A DNA stretch of 39,423 nucleotides from JAYVJH01 sp043777595 (lineage in GTDB: Bacteria; Bacteroidota; Bacteroidia; Cytophagales; Spirosomataceae). The position numbers and the translations under genes are program-made. Positions 22,343 to 31,200 of the stretch are shown piece after piece; position 1 is the first letter of the stretch; each line of letters opens with the position of its first letter. Below the pieces are notes generated by a model. It was not told where the DNA came from and searched no databases. It saw only the letters and a program-made list of their open reading frames with translations. The DNA is taken from the NCBI GenBank assembly GCA_043777595.1, contig JAYWHT010000070.1, positions 1 through 39,423 of the forward strand, in the 5' to 3' direction.

Positions 22343-23923
22343 TTAAGCAGCGTACTTACTTGCTATGTCTTTGGCAGTAGCTTTCAGTACGTTTGTAATA
22401 TTGTCGTCGAGCTTACCTGCGCCCAGTCCTTTGAGTACTTCGGGGTGCTGTGCTGAAAGCAGTGTTATAAACTCAGTTTCAAATTCTTTTACTTTGCTAA
22501 CAGACACACCATCGAGCAAACCGTTGATTGAGGCATAAATAATTGCTACTTGGTTTTGTACCGAAACAGGCGAAAATTGTGCTTGCTTTAATATTTCTTG
22601 GTTGCGGCGGCCACGGTCAATCGTTAGTTTTGTCGAAGCATCGAGGTCAGAGCCAAACTTAGAAAACGCCTCTAATTCACGGAACTGAGCTTGGTCGAGT
22701 TTGAGTGTACCAGCTACTTTTTTCATTGACTTGATTTGAGCATTACCACCCACACGGCTCACCGAAATACCTACGTTGATAGCTGGACGAATACCCGAGT
22801 TGAAGAGGTTAGACTCCAAGAATATCTGGCCATCGGTGATTGAGATAACGTTAGTCGGAATATACGCCGACACGTCTCCTGCTTGTGTTTCAATAATTGG
22901 TAAGGCTGTCAATGAGCCTCCGCCTTTTACTTTGCCCAATAATGAAGGTGGTAGGTCGTTCATGTTTCTGGCTATTTCGTCAGAGGCGTTTACCTTGGCG
23001 GCACGCTCTAACAAGCGGCTGTGAAGATAGAACACGTCGCCAGGGTATGCCTCACGGCCTGGTGGACGGCGGAGTAACAATGACACCTCACGGTAGGCTA
23101 CTGCTTGTTTCGACAAATCGTCATAAACTACCAACGCTGGGCGACCTGTATCACGGAAATACTCACCAATGGCCGCACCTGTAAATGGCGCAAAAAACTG
23201 CATTGGCGATGGGTCAGAAGCTGCAGCACATACTATAACTGTGTAGTCCATCGCACCATAGCGGCGCAGGGTGGCTTCAACGGCCTTGACGGTAGAGGCT
23301 TTTTGGCCGCAGGCTACATATATACAAAAGACGGGTTCGCCCTTGTCATAAAATTCTTTTTGGTTGATGATGGCATCGATTGCCACGGCTGTTTTACCAG
23401 TTTGGCGGTCGCCAATAATTAACTCCCGTTGACCACGGCCAATCGGAATCATGGCATCGATAGACTTGATACCTGTTTGCAATGGTTCTGTTACTGGCTG
23501 GCGGTAAATAACCCCAGGTGCTTTACGCTCTAATGGCATTTCAAAAGTTTCGCCCTGTATTGGCCCCATGCCATCTATTGGCTCTGCAAGGGTATTTACA
23601 ACTCTACCGATGATGCCTTCGCCTACTTTTACTGAGGCAATTTCGCCAGTGCGTTTTACTGTATCACCTTCTTTGATGTCCGACGACTCGCCGAGTAGTA
23701 CTGCCCCAACGTTGTCTTCTTCGAGGTTGAGGGCAAGAGCTTTGAGTCCATTATCGAACACCAACAACTCACCCGCCTGTACTTTGTTGAGGCCATAAAT
23801 ACGTGCTACACCGTCGCCAACTTGCAATACGGTTCCTACTTCTTCGAGTTGGACTTCGGTCTTGGCTCCTGCCAACTGTTCCCGAAGTATAGCCGAAACT
23901 TCGTCCGGTCTTACTGCTGCCAT
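22343..23923 (-). CDS. atpA: ATP synthase F1 alpha subunit
   Basis: 526 residues with the nucleotide-binding P-loop GDRQTGKT at 171-178, the VVYDDLSKQAVAYREVSLLLRRPPGREAYPGD region and the PAINVGISVSRVGG signature. Full length and intact. The gene upstream is menA on the opposite strand, so atpH, atpF, atpE and atpB are not adjacent; atpA-atpG is a separate unit here. Confidence 0.98.
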   Translation of the reverse strand: MAAVRPDEVSAILREQLAGAKTEVQLEEVGTVLQVGDGVARIYGLNKVQAGELLVFDNGLKALALNLEEDNVGAVLLGESSDIKEGDTVKRTGEIASVKVGEGIIGRVVNTLAEPIDGMGPIQGETFEMPLERKAPGVIYRQPVTEPLQTGIKSIDAMIPIGRGQRELIIGDRQTGKTAVAIDAIINQKEFYDKGEPVFCIYVACGQKASTVKAVEATLRRYGAMDYTVIVCAAASDPSPMQFFAPFTGAAIGEYFRDTGRPALVVYDDLSKQAVAYREVSLLLRRPPGREAYPGDVFYLHSRLLERAAKVNASDEIARNMNDLPPSLLGKVKGGGSLTALPIIETQAGDVSAYIPTNVISITDGQIFLESNLFNSGIRPAINVGISVSRVGGNAQIKSMKKVAGTLKLDQAQFRELEAFSKFGSDLDASTKLTIDRGRRNQEILKQAQFSPVSVQNQVAIIYASINGLLDGVSVSKVKEFETEFITLLSAQHPEVLKGLGAGKLDDNITNVLKATAKDIASKYAA

Positions 23924-23972
23924 TTGTAGATTTTGTTTATGTAATCGGTTTGTATTGTTTTCTAATTTTCCG

Positions 23973-23980
23973 CAAAATTA
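23973..23980 (-). promoter_or_regulatory. candidate -7 box for atpA-atpG
   Basis: On the minus strand this reads TAATTTTG, matching the Bacteroidota -7 consensus TAnnTTTG, about 50 bases upstream of the atpA start. A good -33 TTG at the usual spacing was not found. Confidence 0.4.
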
Positions 23981-24176
23981 AGAAAAAATCTTGATACTCG
24001 TTTATAAAAATTGTACAATTTTCGTAAAATTCATTTTGGTAAACCAAAAACCTTTTTTGTATGTGCCTCATACTTATTTACCATATCTATAACCATCTAC
24101 AAAAAATACCAAAATTTTTAATACCACGATAAAAAAAGCAAAAAGTCGAAAATAATGCAATATTTGCAGAAATCTG

Positions 24177-24184
24177 TAATTTTG
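24177..24184 (+). promoter_or_regulatory. candidate -7 box for menA
   Basis: TAATTTTG lies 33 bases upstream of the proposed menA start at 24218. It would fall inside the coding region if an upstream start at 24155 were used, which supports 24218. The -33 element is weak. Confidence 0.4.
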
Positions 24185-24217
24185 TGTCAGTTTACAAATA
24201 AAATCATTTTTGTCTCT

Positions 24218-25114
24218 ATGTTTTCTGCTTGGATTGCGGCCGCTCGGCCTCGTACTCTTCCCTTGGCTTTGTCCAGTATCTTGATGGGTTGTTTTTTGGC
24301 GTACCATAGCCATCTATTTAGTTGGTCTGTCGCTATCTTGACAATATTGACAACGACACTTTTGCAAATATTATCAAATTTTGCCAACGACTACGGCGAC
24401 GGTGTAAGTGGCAAAGACAATGATATGCGCCAAGGCCCCAAGCGAGCTGTACAGTCGGGCGAAATATCGGCTTCAAAAATGAAACGTGCTATGGTTATTT
24501 TTTCGGTTCTGGCATTGTTGTCAGGTGTCGGACTTTTGTACCAATCACTCAAAAACAGTTCTACACAAACCATACTGTCGTTTTTGGCTCTTGGCATTCT
24601 CTCAATCGTCGCTGCCATTACCTACACCGCAGGCAAACGCCCCTATGGCTATGCAGGTTTTGGTGATATATCTGTTTTGATTTTCTTTGGCTGGGTCGGT
24701 GTTTTGGGTACTTATTATTTACAAACCCAAACCTTCGACTGGCTGCTGTTGTTGCCTGCCACTTCGTGCGGGTTGTTTGCTGTTGCGGTGCTTAACATCA
24801 ACAATATCAGAGACATAGCGTCTGACAAAGCCACAGGAAAGATGTCTATACCTGTACGTTTAGGTCGCTCAATGGCCGTTGTCTATCACTGGTCTGTGTT
24901 GATTGTTGGTATGGTTTGTAGCATTTGTTTTACGGTGTTAAACGACGTATCGTTTTCAAAATGGCTTTACTTATTGGCTTTCCCGTTCTTTATTTATAAC
25001 GGTTTGTCAGTTTCAAGATTAAAAAGTGCCACCCAACTCGACCCTTTTTTGAAACAAATGGCACTCTCAACATTGTTATTTGTAGTAATTTTTGGCGTTG
25101 GACTATTAGTTTAA
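24218..25114 (+). CDS. menA: 1,4-dihydroxy-2-naphthoate polyprenyltransferase
   Basis: About 298 residues from ATG 24218 (MFSAWIAAARPRTLPLALSS). It is an integral membrane UbiA-family enzyme that adds the isoprenoid chain to DHNA in menaquinone synthesis. The first Asp-rich motif is NDYGDGVSGKDND and the second is NINNIRDIASDKATGK; between them lie KRPYGYAGFGD and several membrane helices. Menaquinone is the usual respiratory quinone of the phylum. It is divergent from atpA. Confidence 0.94.
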   Translation: MFSAWIAAARPRTLPLALSSILMGCFLAYHSHLFSWSVAILTILTTTLLQILSNFANDYGDGVSGKDNDMRQGPKRAVQSGEISASKMKRAMVIFSVLALLSGVGLLYQSLKNSSTQTILSFLALGILSIVAAITYTAGKRPYGYAGFGDISVLIFFGWVGVLGTYYLQTQTFDWLLLLPATSCGLFAVAVLNINNIRDIASDKATGKMSIPVRLGRSMAVVYHWSVLIVGMVCSICFTVLNDVSFSKWLYLLAFPFFIYNGLSVSRLKSATQLDPFLKQMALSTLLFVVIFGVGLLV

Positions 25115-25203
25115 CAAAGAGAAATATCCTTAAAAATATGCTTAATAGTGGCACTTCCATAAAAATAATCCACTTTTGAGTGTGAATAAGCCACAAAAAA
25201 TGA

Positions 25204-25211
25204 TACTTTTG
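25204..25211 (+). promoter_or_regulatory. candidate -7 box for the TPR gene
   Basis: TACTTTTG matches TAnnTTTG 39 bases before the proposed start at 25251. A TTG at 25176-25178 lies 25 bases upstream, slightly farther than ideal. Its position inside the longer reading frame favours the later start. Confidence 0.4.
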
Positions 25212-25250
25212 AGAAAATATTATGAATCAACACATATAAGCAAAAGTTTT

Positions 25251-26591
25251 ATGTCAAACCGTTATTTATTTCCTTTGTCGCTTGTAGCTCTTTTGATGCT
25301 AAATTATGTTTCAGTGGCTCAAAAAACCGCTGCCGAATACTTTGAAGATGGTATCAGTAAAAGCAGAGGTAGCGATTATGTAGGTGCATTGCAGGCTTTC
25401 AATATTGCTATTTCGATGAGTCCTGAAAATGCAGCCAGTTTTTATAACCGTGCTATGGCCAAACTCAATCTAAAAGACAACCGTGGTGCTATCTTAGATT
25501 TTGACCGTTCCATTGAGCTTAATTCCAAATACTCCGATGCCTATCTTTACAGAGGTATTTGTAAGGCACGCCAAGACGACTATCGGTCGGCTATTCAGGA
25601 CTTTACCAGAGCCATTGAGCTAAACCCCGACGACCCACAGGGCTACTACAACCGTGGTCTCAATCGCTCTCGAATAGACAACAACCGTGGTGCATTGAGC
25701 GACATGAATCGCTCTGTTGAATTGGACCCAAACAATGCCTCTATTTTGTTTGCCAGAGCCACTGTCAAATCAAAAGTAGAGGACTATGTGAGTTCGATGA
25801 ATGATTTTTCGAGGGTCATTGACCTCAGCCCCAAACGAGCAAATGCTTACTCTGGGCGGGGATTGACCAAAATAAAACTCAATGACTTTGTGGGTGCAGT
25901 AGCTGACTATTTGAAGGCAATAGAACTAAGCCCCGAAGAAACAGACTCTTATTACTATTCGGGTTTTGCAAAAACTAAAATTGATAAATATCAAAATGCC
26001 ATCGACGATTTCAGCAAAGCCATATCTATCGACCCACAAAACTACCGTGCGTACTATGGTCGTGGATTTTGTGAGGGAAAACTGGGAAATCAACGCAATG
26101 CCATTTCGGACTTGGGCAAGGCAATCGAAATCAACAACAACACAAACGACTTAAAGACTGTGTATAGCGGCCCAATCACTCGAGGTATTTTGGACGAATT
26201 GAGGAGTGTAGTTCAAGAAAAAAACAAAATCACGGAACTAACGGCAGAACGCTCGGAGGCTTTTTTTGCAAGAGGTGTTGGCAAAAACAAACAAGGCGAC
26301 GGCAAAGGTGCTATTGCAGACCTGAACAAAGCCATAGAATATACGCCTACTTATGCAGATGCTTATTTTGCCAGAGCGTTAATAAAATCGGCATTAGGAG
26401 ACCAAAAAGGGGCATTGCAAGACTGCAACAGTACGATTAAATTAAATCCACGTTTTGGGGAGGCTTTTTATGTGAGAGGCATCATCAAACACAGCCTTGG
26501 CGAAGAAAACGCAGGCTGCCTCGATCTCAGTAAGGCTGGTGAGTTGGGCTATACGCAGGCATACAAGGTGATTAGCGATTATTGTAATTAG
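25251..26591 (+). CDS. secreted tetratricopeptide-repeat protein
   Basis: About 446 residues from ATG 25251, which opens a signal peptide (MSNRYLFPLSLVALLMLNYV, then SVAQ). The mature part is a stack of roughly eleven TPRs of the A-x-x-D-F-x-x-A-I-x-L-x-P type (for example SAIQDFTRAIELNPDDP and NAIDDFSKAISIDPQN). A short non-TPR break (NNNTNDLKTVYSGPITRG) lies at about 300-335. The C-terminal repeat holds paired cysteines (GCLDLSKAG, SDYCN). It is a periplasmic scaffold for protein-protein contacts with unknown partners, and stands alone between menA and a terminator. Confidence 0.85.
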   Translation: MSNRYLFPLSLVALLMLNYVSVAQKTAAEYFEDGISKSRGSDYVGALQAFNIAISMSPENAASFYNRAMAKLNLKDNRGAILDFDRSIELNSKYSDAYLYRGICKARQDDYRSAIQDFTRAIELNPDDPQGYYNRGLNRSRIDNNRGALSDMNRSVELDPNNASILFARATVKSKVEDYVSSMNDFSRVIDLSPKRANAYSGRGLTKIKLNDFVGAVADYLKAIELSPEETDSYYYSGFAKTKIDKYQNAIDDFSKAISIDPQNYRAYYGRGFCEGKLGNQRNAISDLGKAIEINNNTNDLKTVYSGPITRGILDELRSVVQEKNKITELTAERSEAFFARGVGKNKQGDGKGAIADLNKAIEYTPTYADAYFARALIKSALGDQKGALQDCNSTIKLNPRFGEAFYVRGIIKHSLGEENAGCLDLSKAGELGYTQAYKVISDYCN

Positions 26592-26634
26592 GATATTTGG
26601 CGTTAGTTAGACAACTAACACTCATTATTGGCAC

Positions 26635-26677
26635 AAAAGCGATAAGCCCTGTAAAATTTACAGGGCTTATCGCTTTT
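26635..26677. terminator. bidirectional stem-loop between convergent genes
   Basis: Arms 26635-26655 and 26657-26677 pair over about 20 bp and are flanked by AAAA and TTTT. The right edge overlaps the stop codon of the minus-strand Fe-S gene, so the hairpin serves both that gene and the TPR gene. Confidence 0.75.
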
Positions 26678-27461
26678 ACATACTTTCTAATATCAATTCA
26701 GCCAAGTCATATACTTTGACTGTGGCTTCTTTTTCTTTGTTTTTTACGCCGTCTGTCATCATTACCATACAAAACGGGCAAGCCACTGCTATGGTGTCTG
26801 CACCTGTGGCGAGGGCTTCTTCTATGCGTTCAATGTTGATGTCTTTGTTTCCTTTTTCGGGTTCTTTAAACATCTGGCCACCGCCTGCACCACAGCAGAG
26901 CCCTTTGGTTTTACAACGTTTCATTTCTACTAATTCAGCATCGAGTAGTTCCAGTACTTGGCGTGGTGCTTCATAAATATCGTTGGCACGACCCAAATAA
27001 CACGAATCGTGAAATGTTATCTTGCGCCCCTGAAACGTGCCACCGCCCTCCATCTTTACTTTACCAGCATTGATGAGTTGCTGCAAATATTCAGAATGGT
27101 GAATGACCTCGTAGTTGCCACCCAATGCTGGGTATTCATTTTTGAGGGTATTGAAACAATGTGGACAGGCAGTTACAATTTTTTTGACACCATAACCATC
27201 AAGTACTTGAATGTTGGACATGGCTTGCATCTGAAACAAAAACTCGTTGCCCGTGCGCCGAGCGGGGTCGCCAGTGCAGCCTTCTTCTGTACCCAATACA
27301 GCAAATTTAATATTTATTTTGTTTAATATTTTAACAAACGCCAGTGTTACTTTTTTGTAGCGGTCGTCAAAAGAGCCAGCACAACCCACCCAAAACAGTA
27401 TTTCGGGGTTTTCATTATTTGCGGCCATCTCGGTCATTGTAGGTATTTTATAATCAGTCAT
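26676..27461 (-). CDS. Fe-S protein with two CCG domains (HdrB/LutA/GlpC-like)
   Basis: 261 residues with two copies of the cysteine-rich CCG domain found in heterodisulfide reductase HdrB, LutA and glycolate/glycerol-phosphate oxidase subunits. The first has FWVGCAGSFDDR, EEGCTGDPARR and VTACPHCFNTLKNEYP. The second has FHDSCYLGR, GLCCGAGGGQMF and ACPFC. It probably binds a special 4Fe-4S cluster and passes electrons from an oxidoreductase to quinone. No partner ferredoxin-domain protein is adjacent. It follows the Tat-aminotransferase after 52 bases on the same strand. Confidence 0.85.
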   Translation of the reverse strand: MTDYKIPTMTEMAANNENPEILFWVGCAGSFDDRYKKVTLAFVKILNKINIKFAVLGTEEGCTGDPARRTGNEFLFQMQAMSNIQVLDGYGVKKIVTACPHCFNTLKNEYPALGGNYEVIHHSEYLQQLINAGKVKMEGGGTFQGRKITFHDSCYLGRANDIYEAPRQVLELLDAELVEMKRCKTKGLCCGAGGGQMFKEPEKGNKDINIERIEEALATGADTIAVACPFCMVMMTDGVKNKEKEATVKVYDLAELILESM

Positions 27462-27513
27462 TTTTTATAGTTTAATTTTTTTCTTGCACGGGAGCTGAGA
27501 TTTTTTTTTAATA

Positions 27514-28644
27514 TTACACAACCCATATCTGTTTGGTAGCTTCAATAAAGGCTTTCATTTCGTCCAATCTACCAATACTTACACGCCCCCATTTGCTGCC
27601 GTCGAGTTCTTTGTAGTCGCCGTGCATGAGTATTTTGCGATTTTTCATTTCTTGTTCAAAATCGCCTTTGCCTTTGTAATTGTCTAACGAAAAAAAGACA
27701 AAATTGGCATTGGTTGGTATTGCTTTTATTCCCATTTCGTTGAGTGCATTGACGGTATAAGTGGCTGCTTGACGGTTTTTTTCTAAATACATCGACAAAA
27801 AATCTTTATCGTCAAGTGCAGCAATAGCAGCGTTCATCGACATCAGCGACACTCCAATACTACCCGATGTTTGGTATTTTTTCATGTCAGCAATGGTTTC
27901 TGAATGGCCAATCAAGTACCCAATCCTAACCCCTGCAAAGCCATAAACTTTTGACAATGTGCGGCTTATCAGTACGTTTTTATTGGCCTTGACAACGTCT
28001 GATACTGACTGTTGCAAAAACTCAAAATAAGCCTCGTCCACCATCACCATTGTTTTTTTGCTTACTTCTTCTACAAACTCGCGCAGAGCCGTTGCTTCGA
28101 GTACCGTACCTGTTGGGTTGTTGGGGTTGCACAGATACACGAGTTTGGTATCGTCTCTGACTGCATTTTTGAGTGCCGTCAGGTCAATCATCTGACTGCC
28201 CGACACAGGCACGTTGATGAGTTCCATTCCCAAATTTTTGCAATTATTGGGCAACGACGGAAAAGTTGGATAAGGACAAACCACACTGCCGCCCTTGCGA
28301 GCCGCAAAAACAGACGTAATGCCCAAGACCTCGATTGAGCCTGCCGTTATAATAAAATTGCTGGGGTTGAGTTTTTCTCGCTCGGCCAGTTTTTGTTCCA
28401 ATTTTTCTCTGTTGGCTGGCACCATGTACCTAAATGCCTTGCTTATGCTGTCTTCCATTGCTTTTTGGGCTTTGGGCGACACACCGAACGGGTTTTCGTT
28501 TTTGTCCAAATGAATCATTCCATCGGCGGCGGGTCTGACTTTATCAGAAAAAGCAAAAGTGCTTTGTTTTGAAGTAAGCCCTACCAAGGCCGTCAGTCCG
28601 CTTATTTTGAGCCAATTGCGGCGAGAAGTTTGGTCTGGTTTCAT
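27514..28644 (-). CDS. Tat-exported class I/II aminotransferase (histidinol-phosphate aminotransferase-like)
   Basis: 376 residues with fold type I PLP residues: NPNNPTG at 173-179, Asp203 in MVDEAYFEF, Lys232 in SRTLSK (Schiff base) and Arg240 in GVRIGY. The core is close to HisC. Unlike HisC it begins with a twin-arginine leader (TSRRNWLKISGLTALVGLTS), implying export of the folded PLP-loaded enzyme. Histidine biosynthesis is therefore an unlikely role; processing of an amino sugar, amino acid or periplasmic amine is possible. No his genes are nearby. Confidence 0.87.
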   Translation of the reverse strand: MKPDQTSRRNWLKISGLTALVGLTSKQSTFAFSDKVRPAADGMIHLDKNENPFGVSPKAQKAMEDSISKAFRYMVPANREKLEQKLAEREKLNPSNFIITAGSIEVLGITSVFAARKGGSVVCPYPTFPSLPNNCKNLGMELINVPVSGSQMIDLTALKNAVRDDTKLVYLCNPNNPTGTVLEATALREFVEEVSKKTMVMVDEAYFEFLQQSVSDVVKANKNVLISRTLSKVYGFAGVRIGYLIGHSETIADMKKYQTSGSIGVSLMSMNAAIAALDDKDFLSMYLEKNRQAATYTVNALNEMGIKAIPTNANFVFFSLDNYKGKGDFEQEMKNRKILMHGDYKELDGSKWGRVSIGRLDEMKAFIEATKQIWVV

Positions 28645-28673
28645 ATTTTTAGATTTTAAAATATATTAACCAT

Positions 28674-28681
28674 CAAAAATA
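28674..28681 (-). promoter_or_regulatory. candidate -7 box for the aminotransferase gene
   Basis: On the minus strand this reads TATTTTTG, fitting TAnnTTTG, about 30 bases before the start codon. No convincing -33 element was found. Confidence 0.3.
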
Positions 28682-28747
28682 GAAAAAAAACGGATTGGTT
28701 GTACTTTTTACTCTCGCTGAGGGGTAGCGGTTGGTGCGTTTATTGTA

Positions 28748-29959
28748 CTAATACCAAAACAATCTTAGAAAACGTTTGGGGCGCTTCTGGAAGTCTGTTG
28801 TTTCAAAGTCATCGTTCCGAAATCTATAAAAACGATTGCCAACTCGTATCCAAGTATTTTTATTGATGTCGTTGGGGTTCTGAATGTCGTCTTCGTTTGT
28901 GTGTAAGCTGCCACGAGTACGGGCGGCTATTTTGAAATAATGCGGCTGAATGGCCACTGTCGTGTCGAAGGCTGTGCCGCAAAGTACAATGTGTACAGGT
29001 TTTTTGATTTTTGATAATTGATTCATGCCTTTTACCGTAGTTGAGTTGTCGGCAATCAGTATTAGGTTTTCGGCAGTTGGGAACTGCTTTTGAGCAAATA
29101 GTAATGCTTCGATATTGTTTTCGGGGTCATCGGTGTTATTTTTGGTATTTCGTGCGGCTTCAATCATAGTGGGCAATAAACTTTCATAGTTTAAATTGGT
29201 TGCTGTAAACATTTTGCCAGCCGCTTTACTTTTTTGAATTTCTAGACCCGAGCTATCACAGTCCGTAAAAAACACCATCGCCTTGATGTTCGGATTGTTT
29301 TCGTTTTTTTTCAGCCACGCATACAACTGTGTGCTGTACGGATACATACTTGATGTAAAATCGCAAACAACGACTGAGTTTTTCCAGCGATTGACATTAC
29401 GTTCAAATACCTTAAAAGCGGTAGAGTCTGTACCAAATGCTCCTGTCGATAGTTGTTTTGTGATTTCTATTTCTATTGCCAACGCCTTCAAATCGACTTG
29501 TGGTGTTTGTGAAGCTGGGCCAGCAAGCGGTTCTAAATGAGTACTTTGAAGTACGCTAATTTGAATATCTGTGGCGGTTATTGCGGGTAGTTTGTCGTAT
29601 GTCGTGGTTTTGGTCGTTTCTAAATTATGGTCTAAATCTGGTCGCTTTTTTGTTTTAAAATCTCTATTATTCACCTTTGTTGTAGGGCTTTTTGTTTTTG
29701 GGATAATTTTGTCTGTATTTATTTTTTCGAGCAGCACAATTTTTGTATTTGTTTCTATTGCAGATTTGGCAGTGAGTAGCCAACCAGCCGTTCCACCCAA
29801 TATTAGACAAAAAACAGAAATCAATACCCAAGACGGTTGTCGTTTAGGTTTTAATTTTGATTGCATAGCGAGCCAGTCAGTCTGCTCATAATCAGGCTGA
29901 TAGTCGTTTATTTTTGAACGAATCAAATCGTACAGTTCGCTATCTTTGGGATTGTTCAT
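28748..29959 (-). CDS. single-pass membrane protein with vWA-like domain, in anti-sigma position
   Basis: 403 residues. Residues 1-42 are a charged cytosolic head (ELYDLIRSKINDYQPDYEQTDW), followed by one membrane helix at 43-63 and a Lys/Thr-rich linker to about 190. A domain then opens NSVVVCDFTSSMYPYSTQ; its D-x-T-x-S resembles the MIDAS metal site of von Willebrand A domains, and FFTDCDSS and LILIADNS follow as later strands. The gene overlaps the sigma factor by 20 bases, and the short head plus helix matches the build of anti-sigma factors. The classic zinc anti-sigma motif is absent. A sensing role at the envelope is inferred. Confidence 0.7.
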   Translation of the reverse strand: MNNPKDSELYDLIRSKINDYQPDYEQTDWLAMQSKLKPKRQPSWVLISVFCLILGGTAGWLLTAKSAIETNTKIVLLEKINTDKIIPKTKSPTTKVNNRDFKTKKRPDLDHNLETTKTTTYDKLPAITATDIQISVLQSTHLEPLAGPASQTPQVDLKALAIEIEITKQLSTGAFGTDSTAFKVFERNVNRWKNSVVVCDFTSSMYPYSTQLYAWLKKNENNPNIKAMVFFTDCDSSGLEIQKSKAAGKMFTATNLNYESLLPTMIEAARNTKNNTDDPENNIEALLFAQKQFPTAENLILIADNSTTVKGMNQLSKIKKPVHIVLCGTAFDTTVAIQPHYFKIAARTRGSLHTNEDDIQNPNDINKNTWIRVGNRFYRFRNDDFETTDFQKRPKRFLRLFWY

Positions 29960-30488
29960 TTTCTATTTTTGTCAATTTACCCAACATTTTTCGTAACATT
30001 TTATTGGCATCGGTCAAGTGTGAGCGTGAGGTACTTTCGGCAATATGTAGTTTTTCGGCTATTTCTTTGTGGGCGTAGCCTTCGACTACAAACAAGCTAA
30101 ACACCAGACGGTAAGGCATCGGTAACTGTTGTATGGTCTGCATTATTTCGTTGGCCGATAGTTGTGCATAAATCGATACATCGTTCTGATATGGTTCTGT
30201 TATTTGTTTGGTCTGTAATTCTGTCAAAATTTCGGTTTTGTTTCGGCTGTTTTTGCGGTGATAGTCAATGGCCGTATTGATCATAATTCGCCGCAACCAA
30301 GGCAGCAAAACGGCTTGGTTGTCAAGGTTTTTTAGGTTCTTAAATACCTTCAAGAAGCCATCGTTCATCACTTCGAGTGCATCGTCTCTGTCTTTGGAAT
30401 ATGCCATACAGACAGTCAAGGCATAGCCATGAAACCGCTCGTAAAACGCTCTCATGGCCAGTTCTTTTCCTGCTCGGCAGCCTGTCAA
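29940..30488 (-). CDS. ECF-type RNA polymerase sigma factor
   Basis: About 182 residues. Region 2 covers FYERFHGYALTVCMAYSKDRDDALEVMNDGFLKVF, with LPWLRRIMINTAIDYHRK at the -10 contact. Region 4 covers MPYRLVFSLFVVEGYAHKEIAEKLHIAESTSRSHL with the helix-turn-helix. The start is uncertain: TTG 30488 is the first standard start codon in the frame, an ATG lies 11 codons later, and the frame stays open upstream through DDI codons typical of the family. It starts 33 bases after a lipoprotein gene and overlaps the vWA-like gene. Confidence 0.9.
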   Translation of the reverse strand: MTGCRAGKELAMRAFYERFHGYALTVCMAYSKDRDDALEVMNDGFLKVFKNLKNLDNQAVLLPWLRRIMINTAIDYHRKNSRNKTEILTELQTKQITEPYQNDVSIYAQLSANEIMQTIQQLPMPYRLVFSLFVVEGYAHKEIAEKLHIAESTSRSHLTDANKMLRKMLGKLTKIENEQSQR

Positions 30489-30521
30489 TATGTCATCTAA
30501 TGTGGTGATGTTATAAAAATA

Positions 30522-31079
30522 TCAGTTGATTGTCAATTTTGGAATTGTCATTCTAAAATTACCTTTTATTTTTTCGCCATTGTTGAGTACGGCCATAAAT
30601 TTACCCGAAATACGTTCGGTATTATTTTGAAGGGCAATATCAGTAATTTCAAAAAAGCTATCGTTAGGCTGAATCGTATTGGTAGTTTTGAGTGTAACGT
30701 ACCCCAACTCTCGAGGTTGCTGTAAGGTAAGCTCAATACCAGAAAATAGCCCAGTACGGCTAAATACTAAGGGCAAACGACCAACTTCTGTTGCCTTCGA
30801 TTGTCCTATAAACTCAAAGCCGATAGTCTGAATCATATTTTGGGAAAGTGTTTTAGACATTGATATTGATTGTATCGTTGTGTTTTTTTTTGGGGGGCAA
30901 TCTATTTCTGATACTTGTGTTACATTGGGCTTTGCTTCGATGAGCGTCCATTCTGAGCTATACTGAAATTTAAAATAATCAACCCCTGCGGTAGGTGTTT
31001 GTGGCTCAATGTCGTTCCTGTTTTTGGTACAGCCTATTATTAACAATAAGCCAAGTGCGAGTGCAATTTGTGTTTTCAT
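30522..31079 (-). CDS. hypothetical lipoprotein
   Basis: 185 residues with a lipoprotein signal (MKTQIALALGLLLIIGCTKN; Cys17 would be lipidated). The mature protein is beta-rich and shows no recognised domain; it ends with KIKGNFRMTIPKLTIN. It lies between the susD terminator and the sigma factor gene, and may be the first gene of the lipoprotein-sigma-vWA unit. Role unknown. Confidence 0.7.
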   Translation of the reverse strand: MKTQIALALGLLLIIGCTKNRNDIEPQTPTAGVDYFKFQYSSEWTLIEAKPNVTQVSEIDCPPKKNTTIQSISMSKTLSQNMIQTIGFEFIGQSKATEVGRLPLVFSRTGLFSGIELTLQQPRELGYVTLKTTNTIQPNDSFFEITDIALQNNTERISGKFMAVLNNGEKIKGNFRMTIPKLTIN

Positions 31080-31140
31080 TTGTGTTGTTGTTTTAGTTTA
31101 TAACACTATGACGATAACTAACGCACAAACGCTGGCAGAA

Positions 31141-31185
31141 AACAAAAGTGGGGCTTACTCTTTACGAATAAGCCCCACTTTTGTT
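31141..31185 (-). terminator. terminator after susD
   Basis: A 17-bp perfect stem (31141-31157 with 31169-31185) has an 11-base loop. It begins 16 bases beyond the susD stop in the direction of transcription and carries A/T runs at its base. Confidence 0.75.
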
Positions 31186-31200
31186 AGCTATTACAGACTG

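Noticed and set aside
24155..24217. Upstream extension of menA
   Set aside because: The added residues do not match the family, and a -7 promoter box lies within the extension.
25176..25250. Upstream extension of the TPR protein
   Set aside because: It would bury the signal peptide behind 25 residues and include a likely promoter box.
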